A DNA stretch of 64,000 bases from Derxia gummosa DSM 723 (GTDB lineage Bacteria > Pseudomonadota > Gammaproteobacteria > Burkholderiales > Burkholderiaceae_E), in contig NZ_AXWS01000014.1 in assembly GCF_000482785.1 (NCBI RefSeq), positions 62,001 through 126,000 on the forward strand. The letters run 5' to 3'. The notes under the pieces are model-generated. The model worked only from the letters and a program-made list of their open reading frames with translations. It did no database searches and was not told the origin of the DNA. Of the stretch, positions 54,615 through 63,154 are shown piece after piece. Made by a program: the position numbers and the translations under genes. How positions within the stretch are numbered: position 1 is the stretch's first letter; each line of letters opens with the position of its first letter.

Positions 54615-55346
54615 ATGTTGACCGCCTTGTTTCGTGGCCTGACGCACCTGCTGGCCTTCTCCGTGCTCTGCGCCGCGACCGCGTACTGGTTCGTGCAGCT
54701 GCGCGCGCCGATGCCTCCCATCGTGGCCGTGCCGGCGCCGCCGATGCAGTCGGTGTTCGATACCGGCGCCCAGCCGCGCCTGTTCGGTGGACCGGTGGTG
54801 ACGACCGCGCTGTCGAACGTGCAGCTCGTGGGCGTGATCGCGCCGCGCGAGGGCGAGCGCGGCGGCGTCGCGGCGCTGGTGGTGGATGGCCGTCCGGTGC
54901 GGGCCTACCGCGCCGGCCAGAGCGTGGCGCCCGGCCTGCTGCTGGCCGAGGTGCATGCCAACCGCGTGGTGTTCGACCAGAACGGCGCCCGCGCCGAAGT
55001 CGCGCTGGCGCGCGCCCCGGCCGCCGACAGCGGCGTACCGTCGGGCGACGGCGGTGGCATCGCCCGCACCATCTCCGATCCGCGCGTGGCGCGCGGCGCC
55101 GACGGCATCCTTACCTTCGAGAACCGGCCCGGTCCGGGCGGCACCTTCGTCGCGCCACCGCCGCAGCAGTTCATGCAGGCGCCGGGCAGCGTCGCGCCCC
55201 AGCCCATGCCGCCCGGCGCGGGCGAGGACGCGGTGATCGACGACCCGTCGGCGGGCGGCATTCCGCCGGGCCAGCGCGGCCCGGCCATGCGCGGCGGCCG
55301 CGCGCGGCCCAACTACAGCATGCCGCCGGGCGAAGACAGCAACTGA
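54615..55346 (+). CDS. gspC: Type II secretion protein GspC, no PDZ domain
   Basis: A 243-residue bitopic protein linking the inner-membrane platform to the secretin. A short cytosolic start and a membrane helix (LLAFSVLCAATAYWFVQL) come first. The homology region follows (about 50-140): VQLVGVIAPREGERGGVAAL VVDGRPVRAYRAGQSVAPGL. The C-terminal third is Pro/Gly-rich and disordered-looking; no PDZ or coiled-coil domain is seen. The identification rests on the HR domain and on its place beside gspG. Confidence 0.9.
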   Translation: MLTALFRGLTHLLAFSVLCAATAYWFVQLRAPMPPIVAVPAPPMQSVFDTGAQPRLFGGPVVTTALSNVQLVGVIAPREGERGGVAALVVDGRPVRAYRAGQSVAPGLLLAEVHANRVVFDQNGARAEVALARAPAADSGVPSGDGGGIARTISDPRVARGADGILTFENRPGPGGTFVAPPPQQFMQAPGSVAPQPMPPGAGEDAVIDDPSAGGIPPGQRGPAMRGGRARPNYSMPPGEDSN

Positions 55347-55444
55347 GCGCGGCGCCGGCCGCCGAACCCGCGCCGAATGTCGCCGCACCGGTCGCCCGGC
55401 CGGCGGCGGACCTCGTGTCGTCAGCCTCGCCGCCGCGCCGCGCC

Positions 55445-57697
55445 TTACTCCCGCACCAGCTCGTAATAGACCGTCGCGCCGTCGCCGGCGAGGTTGTCGA
55501 GCAGCACCGAGCCGTCCGCGCCCACCGGCCGCGCCTCGCGCCGGCTGCCGTCGAGGTTGAGCGCGTACAGCTTCCAGCCCGCGCCGTCGATGCCGAGCTT
55601 CAGCATCGCCACGCCGCCGCGCAGCGTGACCGGCCAGTGGCCCCAGTTCGTGACCGTCTTCTGGTCGGGGTCGGCGAAGCGCATGTCGGTCGGACGCGCG
55701 TCGGTCAGCTGCACCAGCAGCAGCCGCTTCGACGACGCGAGCGGCGCCGCATCCACCGCGAACACGCCGATCGTCTGCTCGGCCGTCGCCCGATCCACGC
55801 GCAGGAAGCGTCCGTCGAGCGGCCGGTCCCGGAACATCACCAGCTCCGACCTCGGCGTCACGACGCGCGCCCGATGTCCGGGCAGGTCCACCATCACCTG
55901 CCCGGTGTCGCTCTCGATCACGCCCGCCGCCGCGTCGGTGGCATTGGCCTTGTCGAGCAGGCCGCCCTCGCGCAGCCGCGCCACGCGCTCCAGCCAGGCG
56001 CCGTTCTGCGCGCCGGCCTTCATCAGCAGCTGCGCGCGCGCTGGCGGCGCCATGTCGGCGCCATTGCCGCCGAAGGGGTCGAGCACGAGGTCGGGCGTGG
56101 CGCCGGCCAGCTTCGCGGCGGCGGCCGGCTTGCCGGCGCCATCGACCGCCGCCTCGGGCATCCAGCCGACCCGGCTGATGAAGCCGAGCCGCGCCAGCGA
56201 GGGATCTGCATTACGCACATAGGGCACCCAGCCCGTCTGCGCCGGTCCCTCGCGGTAGACCATCGCCACCGCGCGCTTCGCCGGACTGACGTCGCCGCGC
56301 CGGAACAGCAGCGCGTTGATACGGTCGGAGGCCGCCGCGATCGGGTCGTCCCAGACGTAGAACGGGTACTGGGTGGAATAGCGGCCGAACTTCTTCTGCG
56401 CGTCGTAGCGCAGCTGGGTCGCGTTCTCGCCGTACTGGCAGATGCCGTCCCAGCCCTGGAGCGCGGCGTAGGCGCCGAACAGCACGTTGCCCTCGCGCCG
56501 GTTGCGGTTCCAGTACACATCGCCGAACTCGCTCACGTAGAAGGGCTTGCCCCACACGCGCGTCGGCAGCAGCTGGCGGATGAACTTGAGGTCGTTGTCG
56601 AACACGCTCTCGTGCTTCACCGTCATCGGCGTCTCGAACGAGCCTTCGGGCAGGTCGTTGTACATGTGCAGATCAACTGCGCTCAGCGCCGAACGCGAGG
56701 CCACCTTCTGCACCGCCGTCTCGTTGTTGATGGCGGTGATCAGGCCCTTGTAGCCCTTCGATTGCAGATAGGCCGTCATCCAGCCGAAGGTGGCGCGCTC
56801 CTGGTCGGTGAGGAAGCGCGCGAAGTCTTCATTGCGCGGATTGACGTTGCGCGCCATGTACACCGGCAGCTCGACGGTGCCGCGCTTCGGGTCCTCGTCA
56901 TTGCCGGCCTCGGCCTGCCAGGCCTTCTTCAGGCCGTCGGCGTCGCCGTACTTCTTCGCCAGCCAGTCGTTGAAACGCGGGCGCACCAGCTGCGGAAAGG
57001 TCTGGCGGTTCATGAGCGAGGTGAAGGCGATGCCGCCCTCGTTCACCAGCGCCACCACCTTCAGGGCCGGATCTTCGAGCAGCGAGTGGCCGAGGTAGGG
57101 GTTCTTGCGCGCGAACACCTTGTCCACCAGCGTCTTCCAGTGCTGCCTGGCCTCGGGATCGTCGAGGTTGAGCCTGAGCTTGAGCTGGGTGTCGCTGCGC
57201 CAGCGGTTGGGAATGTTCCCGTAGGCGCCCGAATCGAGCGTGAGGATGTCGCTCATGATCCCGATGCCCGCCTTGCTCAGCTCGGCGGCGAAGCGGTCGA
57301 AGTCATCCTGCTTCTGCGGGTCGAAGTCGAAATCCTTCGTCGCCTTGTCCATGAGCGCCGCGTCCACCGCATGGAATCGCACGAGGTTGTAGCCGCTGCG
57401 CCGGAGCTGGGCCAGATAGGCCGGCATCTCCGCCTTCGACGGCGCGAGGCTGTTGAGCCCGCCCAGCACCGAGGTGGCGCAGAGCTGCCGCTGATCGGCG
57501 CCCGCCAGCGTGGCCGAGAAGTCGAGCGCGCTGCCCGCGACCACCGCCAGTTCGGGGCTGGCCGGCTCACGCCAGCGCGCGGCAGCATTTCTGAGATATG
57601 TCGCATCGGGCGCGGCCGGCTCCACCGGTGCCGCGTTCGTCGGCTCGCTGGTGGCGATAACCAGCGCGAGGGCCAGAATCGATTGGGTGTTCTTCAT
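55445..57697 (-). CDS. Secreted GH5-like glycoside hydrolase
   Basis: A 750-residue exported protein. The signal peptide (MKNTQSILALALVIATSEPT NAA) is followed by a clan GH-A TIM barrel (about 75-450): SGYNLVRFHAVDAALMDKAT, VVALVNEGGIAF with the likely acid/base Glu220, and KPFYVSEFGDVYWNR with the likely nucleophile Glu390. A beta-rich C-terminal region of about 280 residues follows. The substrate is unknown; placement beside the polysaccharide genes suggests a matching exopolysaccharide. The start at 57697 opens the signal peptide. It is convergent with gspC and divergent from the glycosyltransferase. Confidence 0.78.
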   Translation of the reverse strand: MKNTQSILALALVIATSEPTNAAPVEPAAPDATYLRNAAARWREPASPELAVVAGSALDFSATLAGADQRQLCATSVLGGLNSLAPSKAEMPAYLAQLRRSGYNLVRFHAVDAALMDKATKDFDFDPQKQDDFDRFAAELSKAGIGIMSDILTLDSGAYGNIPNRWRSDTQLKLRLNLDDPEARQHWKTLVDKVFARKNPYLGHSLLEDPALKVVALVNEGGIAFTSLMNRQTFPQLVRPRFNDWLAKKYGDADGLKKAWQAEAGNDEDPKRGTVELPVYMARNVNPRNEDFARFLTDQERATFGWMTAYLQSKGYKGLITAINNETAVQKVASRSALSAVDLHMYNDLPEGSFETPMTVKHESVFDNDLKFIRQLLPTRVWGKPFYVSEFGDVYWNRNRREGNVLFGAYAALQGWDGICQYGENATQLRYDAQKKFGRYSTQYPFYVWDDPIAAASDRINALLFRRGDVSPAKRAVAMVYREGPAQTGWVPYVRNADPSLARLGFISRVGWMPEAAVDGAGKPAAAAKLAGATPDLVLDPFGGNGADMAPPARAQLLMKAGAQNGAWLERVARLREGGLLDKANATDAAAGVIESDTGQVMVDLPGHRARVVTPRSELVMFRDRPLDGRFLRVDRATAEQTIGVFAVDAAPLASSKRLLLVQLTDARPTDMRFADPDQKTVTNWGHWPVTLRGGVAMLKLGIDGAGWKLYALNLDGSRREARPVGADGSVLLDNLAGDGATVYYELVRE

Positions 57698-58049
57698 GCG
57701 ATGAGTGCGCTCCGATGACGGTCCCAGACGGGTCATTGCCCGGCCGACAGGCTGGACAGACCGCGAAGATATGCGCCCCGGTCTTGCAAAGCCGCCACAG
57801 CCGGCGCGTGGACGGGGTGGCCCGCGACCAGGCTCGCGGTCGTCGCCCCCCGCCTGCCGTTGCGCCGGAAACCGGGCGTTTTACTGGTGGTCATTGCCAG
57901 CTTTCGCTTACTAGCGTTCGTGATTTCCTCCACGCTGCCACGGTGCCATACGGGATAAGCCTGTCCCATCCTTTGCCGTCAATGCAGTTGCCGGCGCTTG
58001 TCGCGCAACCTTGCGCGCATCCGGTTTCCGCCACTCGCCCGCCCCCGAC
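57698..58049. other. Divergent intergenic region, GH5-like / glycosyltransferase
   Basis: A 352-bp gap between divergent starts, with lower GC in its centre. A TTGCCA at 57894 is a partial -35-like match, but no proper -10 box follows at 16-18 nt. No gene, tRNA or clear hairpin was seen. It probably carries the promoters of both flanking transcription units. Confidence 0.45.
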
Positions 58050-59543
58050 ATGACGCAAACGCCTTCGTCACCGCCCAGCCAGCCGACCGGTCCGGCCGAA
58101 GGTCCGCGCCTGCTGTACCTGATTCCCGACGGCTTTCCGACCCACCGGCCCGACGTGACGGTGCTGTTCGGCCAGGAGTTGCCGCGCCACGGCATCTCGA
58201 CCGATCTCGTGGCCCAGCAGGCGCCCAATTCCGATCTGAACGCCGGCTGGGGCGCCGGCCGACTCGACCTCGCGCCGCGCTGCGGCAGCGCGGTACGCAA
58301 CCAGGTCACGTCCTTCTTCCACGACCTGCGCCGGCTCTGGCGCGCCCGTCCTGGCGACTACGCCGCGATCCAGGTGCGCGACAAGGCCTTCGCCGGCCTG
58401 TTCGGGCTGATGCGCGCGCGCATGCTGGGCGTGCCCTTCTTCTACTGGGCCTCGTTCCCGATCTGCGAGAGCTTCGTCGCCATCGCGCGTCAGCAGGGGT
58501 TGCGCCTGGGGCTGCTGCGCTGGGCCTTCCTCACGCTCAAGGGCCATATCGGCAAGCGCCTGCTCTATCGCTGGCTCATGCCGCGCTGCAATCACGTGTT
58601 CGTGCAGAGCGACCGCATGAAGGAAGAGCTGGTCGCGCGCGGCATCCGCCCCGACCGGCTCACGCCGGTGCCAATGGGCGTCGATCTCGACCGCGCGACC
58701 CGCCGCACCGAGGTGCGCATCGACGCCTCGCGGCTCGCGAGCCGGCGCGTGATCGGCTATCTCGGCACGCTCGAACGCGCGCGCCGCATCGACTTCCTGT
58801 TCGAGGTCGTGGCCGAGCTGCGCAAGACCATCCCCGACATCTGCCTGCTGCTCGTGGGCGATGCCGAGGAGGCGGAGGACCGCCGCTTCCTGGTCGAGCG
58901 CGCCGCCGAGATCGGCGTGACCGACTGCATCGTCCATACCGGCTGGGTGCCGTCCGATGCCGCCTGGGCCTGGATGCGTCGCGCCGAGATCGGCCTGTCG
59001 CTGTTTCCGCGCGGCGAGCTGCTCGACAGCGCCTCGCCGACCAAGGTCGTCGAATACCTCGCGCTCGGCATTCCGGTGGTCGGCAACGACCAGCCCGACC
59101 AGCAGCAGGTGCTGCGCGACAGCGGCGCCGGCCTGTCGGTGCCGATGGAAGTGGGCGGCTTTGCCGAGGCGATCAGCAGCATCCTCGCCAGCCCCGAGCG
59201 CGCCGCCGCGATGGCCAAGGCCGGGCCGCCCTTCGTGCGTGCCCACCGCACCTACGCCGGCCTGGGCCGCGAACTGGCGGTCGTCTATCACCGTCTGCTC
59301 GGCACCAGCCTCGCGGTGCCCGGCTTCGGCGACACCGGCCTCGGCCGACCGACGCGCGCCGGCGGTGTGTCTACCGTGGTCGGCCCCAACACGCTGTCGG
59401 CCGCGAGCCTCGGACCGAGCACGCTGTCGGCGCCGAGCGTGATCGGGCCGTGCACCGTCGCCGCGGCCAGCGTCACCCCGACCGCCAACACTCACACCAC
59501 GACGACACGGGTGCAGGTCGGCCCCCACTCTGCACGCGGCTGA
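58050..59543 (+). CDS. GT4-type glycosyltransferase with repeat tail
   Basis: A 497-residue GT-B fold enzyme. The N-terminal half begins RLLYLIPDGFPTHRPDVTVL FGQELPRHGI; the C-terminal half has RVIGYLGTLERARRIDFLFE and the nucleotide-sugar site SPTKVVEYLALGIPVVGNDQ PDQQQVL. Residues about 438-497 are an added Ser/Thr/Ala-rich tail with three imperfect repeats (GPNTLSAASL, GPSTLSAPSV, GPCTVAAASV), not typical of the family. It probably adds a sugar in exopolysaccharide assembly; donor and acceptor are unknown. Confidence 0.85.
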   Translation: MTQTPSSPPSQPTGPAEGPRLLYLIPDGFPTHRPDVTVLFGQELPRHGISTDLVAQQAPNSDLNAGWGAGRLDLAPRCGSAVRNQVTSFFHDLRRLWRARPGDYAAIQVRDKAFAGLFGLMRARMLGVPFFYWASFPICESFVAIARQQGLRLGLLRWAFLTLKGHIGKRLLYRWLMPRCNHVFVQSDRMKEELVARGIRPDRLTPVPMGVDLDRATRRTEVRIDASRLASRRVIGYLGTLERARRIDFLFEVVAELRKTIPDICLLLVGDAEEAEDRRFLVERAAEIGVTDCIVHTGWVPSDAAWAWMRRAEIGLSLFPRGELLDSASPTKVVEYLALGIPVVGNDQPDQQQVLRDSGAGLSVPMEVGGFAEAISSILASPERAAAMAKAGPPFVRAHRTYAGLGRELAVVYHRLLGTSLAVPGFGDTGLGRPTRAGGVSTVVGPNTLSAASLGPSTLSAPSVIGPCTVAAASVTPTANTHTTTTRVQVGPHSARG

Positions 59544-59581
59544 TCGGCGCCGCGCTGCGGCCGCTACCTCACGGCAGCCAT

Positions 59582-59611
59582 TCATCGCCCCGAGCCCCCC
59601 TCCGGCGATGA
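59582..59611. terminator. Possible hairpin after the glycosyltransferase gene
   Basis: TCATCGCC at 59582-59589 and GGCGATGA at 59604-59611 form an 8-bp stem with a C-rich 14-nt loop, about 40 nt after the stop. No T-run follows. The remaining 59612-59778 holds a likely leader for the flippase gene, with no gene of its own. Confidence 0.35.
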
Positions 59612-59778
59612 GTGCGCGGGGGGCGTGTCTAGAATCGTTTCGCTTCCTGATCGCAGTGCAGCATTCCGGTAGATGAAAGTCGACTTTTCTCTCCGGAATT
59701 CGCGCGATCGGCGGCATACCCACAAGACCCGGCAGGCGCGTTCCGCGCCGAGCCCGCTTCCTCCTTCGGACCATCAGG

Positions 59779-61314
59779 ATGACCCAGGCCAGCGCAGGCG
59801 CCTATTCGACCCAGCGGGTCAGGCGGAGCCTGCTCCATTTCGCGATCGGCAAGTCGGCGACCGCTGTGCTCGGCGCGGCGCTGCTGCTGGTGCTCGTGCG
59901 TGCGCTCGACCGCAACGACTACGGCATCTACGTAGCGCTGCTGGCCGCGTTCGAGATCGTGAACATGGTGAGCAATACCGGCGTGCTGCCGGCGCTCATG
60001 CGCTACACGCCCGAGTTGCGCTCGCGCGGCCAGGGCCGCGCGCTGCAGACGACGATCGGCGGCCTCTCCATTTGGCGGCTCGCGTCGCTGGTGATCGCGG
60101 CGGCGGCGCTGGTGCTGTTTCCGGGGCCGATCGCCGAGCTGATGGGCGTGCCCGGCCAAGCGACGGTAGTGGCGCTGTACGCGGCCGTGATCGTGGCCGA
60201 GGGCTTCGCGCGCTACACCGACCTCATCTTCGAATCGCTGCTGATGCAGGGCGCGACGCAGGTGTCGGTGCTGCTGCGCACTGGCATCCGCCTGGGCGGC
60301 TTGGCGCTGCTCTGGCACGCAGCCGCCGACAAGGTGGCGCTCGTCGACTGGGTGAAGGTGGAAATCGCCGCGAGCGGCGCGGGCAGCCTCGCCGCCGCCG
60401 TCATGATCTGGCGCCACCTCGGCCAGCTCGCCGCCGCCGAACCGGGCACCGAAGGCAAGCCCGACCGCGCGCGCGTGCTGCGCTACGCGCTGCCGAGCTG
60501 GCTGGCGCAATCGGTCTATCAGATGCAGGGGCCCGAGGTGGTGAAGCTGCTGCTGGTACGGCTGGCGGGCGCGGTCGAGGCCGGCGCCTTCGGCTTCGCG
60601 ACGGCCATCGGCGGCATCGTCCAGCGCTATCTGCCGATGGTGCTGCTCATCGGCATGCTGCGGCCCATCTTCGTGGCCCAGCGCACCCGGCATGACGATC
60701 CTGCGCGGCTGGTGGCGCTGGCCAACCTGATCCTCAAGCTGAACGTGTTCGTGATCGCGCCGGCCACCACCTTCTTCGCGGTGGGCGGCAACACGGTGGC
60801 GTCGACGCTGTCGGGCGGCGCGTTCCCGGAAGCGGGGCCGTATCTGGTGGCCTTCGGCTTCCTGCTCGCGGGCCAGACGCTCAATCTCGTGCTCGGCCTG
60901 CTGGCGCTGGCGGTGGAAGACAGCCGCTCGGTGCTCGTTGGCACGATCTGGGGCCTGGGCGGCATCGTCGCCGGGCTGGTCGGCTACCGCGTCGCCGGGC
61001 CGCTCGCGCTGTGCGCGGGTCTGGTGCTGAGCGAGCTGCTGCGCGGCTTCGGCTGCTCGCGCGTGCTGCGCGGCCACGGCATCGTCTTCAGCTTCGACTG
61101 GCCGGGTCACGCCAAGCTCTGGGCTTTCGCCGGCATTTCAGCGCTTTGCGCGCTGCCGGTGGTGACAGCATTGCCGGGCAAGCCGGGCGTGCTCGCGGGG
61201 CTTGCGCTGGCAGCCGTCGTCTATCTGGTCGGCACGCGCATCGTGCGGCCGTTTTCGCAATTCGAGCGCGACACGATCAATCGCGCCCTGCCCAAGCCGC
61301 TGTTCACATGGTGA
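59779..61314 (+). CDS. Wzx-like polysaccharide flippase
   Basis: A 511-residue integral membrane protein with about 12-14 hydrophobic helices, starting LLHFAIGKSATAVLGAALLL VLVRALDRNDYGIYVALLAA. This N-terminal pattern is typical of the MATE/MOP polysaccharide transporter family (Wzx/RfbX type). It would flip lipid-linked repeat units across the inner membrane. It ends 31 bp before the acyltransferase gene, and the cluster reads as one operon to the window edge. Confidence 0.85.
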   Translation: MTQASAGAYSTQRVRRSLLHFAIGKSATAVLGAALLLVLVRALDRNDYGIYVALLAAFEIVNMVSNTGVLPALMRYTPELRSRGQGRALQTTIGGLSIWRLASLVIAAAALVLFPGPIAELMGVPGQATVVALYAAVIVAEGFARYTDLIFESLLMQGATQVSVLLRTGIRLGGLALLWHAAADKVALVDWVKVEIAASGAGSLAAAVMIWRHLGQLAAAEPGTEGKPDRARVLRYALPSWLAQSVYQMQGPEVVKLLLVRLAGAVEAGAFGFATAIGGIVQRYLPMVLLIGMLRPIFVAQRTRHDDPARLVALANLILKLNVFVIAPATTFFAVGGNTVASTLSGGAFPEAGPYLVAFGFLLAGQTLNLVLGLLALAVEDSRSVLVGTIWGLGGIVAGLVGYRVAGPLALCAGLVLSELLRGFGCSRVLRGHGIVFSFDWPGHAKLWAFAGISALCALPVVTALPGKPGVLAGLALAAVVYLVGTRIVRPFSQFERDTINRALPKPLFTW

Positions 61315-61345
61315 TGACCGCTATCCGCCGCCGGCCGGAGGCCGC

Positions 61346-61879
61346 ATGGCACTGAGCTTCTTCGACGACCTGAGCGTCTATCGCGAAGGCCTTCTTTCGC
61401 AGGGCTTCTGGGCGCTGCAGGTGTACCGCTTCGGCCATCTGCGCTTCCGCTACAGGAGCAAGCTCATCCGCATTCCGCTCGGGATCGCGCACGTGATCCT
61501 GTCGAAGCTGGTGGAAATCCTCTCGACCATCACGATCGGCGTGTCGGCCAAGATCGGCGCGCGGCTGATCATCGAGCACCCGGGCGCCATCGTCGTGCAC
61601 GGTCATACGGTCATGGGTGACGACTGCATCATCCGGCAGGGCGTGACCTTCGGGATCAAGAACATCGACCGGCCCTTCGACGCGCCGGTCCTGGGCAACC
61701 GCGTCAATGTCGGCGCGGGTGCCAAGCTGCTCGGAAAGATCCACATCGGCGACGACGTCGACATCGGCGCGAATGCCGTCGTCGTCACCGACGTGCCGAG
61801 CAACCACATCGCGGTCGGCATCCCCGCCGTCATCAAGCCGAAGAAGACCCCTCCCATCACAGGAACGCCCACGAAATGA
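61346..61879 (+). CDS. Hexapeptide-repeat acetyltransferase (CysE-like)
   Basis: A 177-residue left-handed beta-helix acyltransferase resembling serine O-acetyltransferases. Family marks include GARLIIEHPGAIVVHGHTVM GDDCIIRQGVTFGIKN and the hexapeptide run VNVGAGAKLLGKIHIGDDVDIGANAVV, ending VPSNHIAVGIPAVIKPKK. The N-terminal helical domain is short, so a polysaccharide O-acetyltransferase is more likely than CysE for cysteine synthesis. Its stop overlaps the next start by ATGA. Confidence 0.85.
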   Translation: MALSFFDDLSVYREGLLSQGFWALQVYRFGHLRFRYRSKLIRIPLGIAHVILSKLVEILSTITIGVSAKIGARLIIEHPGAIVVHGHTVMGDDCIIRQGVTFGIKNIDRPFDAPVLGNRVNVGAGAKLLGKIHIGDDVDIGANAVVVTDVPSNHIAVGIPAVIKPKKTPPITGTPTK

Positions 61880-63117
61880 AGCTCTATCTCGCCGGCCAGA
61901 ACAATTTCGGCAACCGCGGTTGCGAGGCGCTGGTGCGCTCGACCACGTGGATGCTGCGTCAGCGCATGGGCAACGACGTCAAGGTGGTCTGCCCCTCGTT
62001 CCGCCCCGACCTCGACGGCCCGCAATGGCCCGACGCCAAGGCCAACGGCATCGAGTTCACCCAAGCGCCGGTGCTGCCGGACGGCCTCGTGTGGTGGTGG
62101 CGCGCCGGCAAGATCCTGCCCTTCCTGCGCAATTCCAAGCCGCCGCTGTTCGACACCGATGCCAACTCGCGCGCCCGCGTGGCCGAGAGCGACGCGGTCA
62201 TCATGACCGGCGGCGACGTCATCTCGCTCGACTACGGCCTGGTGTCGCTGTACGAGTGGAGCGGCTTCATCGAGAACGCCGCGCGCCAAGGCAAGAAGAC
62301 CGTGCTGTGGGCGGCGTCGGTCGGCCCGTTCAAGGCCAATGCGGCGGTCGAGAAGATCATGGTCGATCACCTCAACGCCTATGACGCGATCACCGTGCGC
62401 GAGACCGAGACGCTGGCCTATCTGCGCGGCATCGGCGTCAACAAGTCGGTGCTCGTCGCCGACCCGGCCTTCAACCTGCAACCGCAGGCCGTCGATTTCG
62501 AGAAGTACCTGCCGCCAGGCGACCAGCCCGTGCTGGGCCTCAACGTCAGCCCGCTGATCCGCAAGTTCCGCCCCACGCCCGAAGCCGTCGAAAGCCTCGA
62601 CGCCGACGTGGTGCGCTTCATCGAGAAGCTGGTGGACGAAGGCAAGTACCGCGTGCTGCTCGTGCCCCACGTCGATCCGCTCGACGGCGTGGCCGAGAAC
62701 TCCGACTCGCACTACATGCGCGGCCTGAAGGCGCGCCTGGGCGACAAGGCGAACAAGGTCGGCATGCTGCCGCCCACCTTCAACGCCTCGCAGCTCAAGC
62801 ATGTGATCTCGAAGCTGGCCGGCTTCATCGGTGCGCGCACTCACGCCACCATCGCCGCGATGTCGATGGGCGTGCCCTGCATCTCGATCGCTTATTCGGT
62901 GAAAGCAAAAGGTCTTAACAAGGACTTGTTTGGGAACACCCGCTACGTGCTGGAAACTCCCAAGGTCAGTCTCGCCACTTTGTGTGACGCAGTCGCTCTT
63001 CTGGAGCAGGACGATGCGGTGATCCGCGCCTGCCTGGCTGACCGCATCCCGGTCTGGCGGAAGAATGCGTTCGGTTCCATCGACGCGCTCCAGCAAGTGC
63101 TGGCCGTCACCGCCTGA
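61876..63117 (+). CDS. Polysaccharide pyruvyl transferase family protein
   Basis: A 413-residue cytosolic protein of the WcaK/CsaB family that adds pyruvate ketal to sugars. It begins MKLYLAGQNNFGNRGCEALV RSTTWML, with ESDAVIMTGGDVISLDYGL, RETETLAYLRGIGV and HVISKLAGFIGARTHATIAA MSMGVPCISIAYSVKAKG as family marks. The stretch 62891-62940 has about 42% GC by my count, far below the rest, and uses codons such as AAA, CTT, TTT and TTG. The start overlaps the acetyltransferase stop. The exact acceptor sugar is unknown. Confidence 0.88.
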   Translation: MKLYLAGQNNFGNRGCEALVRSTTWMLRQRMGNDVKVVCPSFRPDLDGPQWPDAKANGIEFTQAPVLPDGLVWWWRAGKILPFLRNSKPPLFDTDANSRARVAESDAVIMTGGDVISLDYGLVSLYEWSGFIENAARQGKKTVLWAASVGPFKANAAVEKIMVDHLNAYDAITVRETETLAYLRGIGVNKSVLVADPAFNLQPQAVDFEKYLPPGDQPVLGLNVSPLIRKFRPTPEAVESLDADVVRFIEKLVDEGKYRVLLVPHVDPLDGVAENSDSHYMRGLKARLGDKANKVGMLPPTFNASQLKHVISKLAGFIGARTHATIAAMSMGVPCISIAYSVKAKGLNKDLFGNTRYVLETPKVSLATLCDAVALLEQDDAVIRACLADRIPVWRKNAFGSIDALQQVLAVTA

Positions 63118-63154
63118 CCCCCCAGATCGCGAAGGACATACGAGGTAATCAGCC

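Noticed and set aside
57894-57922. Sigma-70 promoter in front of the glycosyltransferase gene.
   Set aside because: Only a partial -35 (TTGCCA) is seen and the hexamer at proper spacing (TTCGTG) is not a -10 box.
57733-57969. A 78-codon minus-strand open frame in the gap before the glycosyltransferase.
   Set aside because: It has no ribosome site, no family resemblance and a non-coding codon pattern. The region looks like a divergent promoter.
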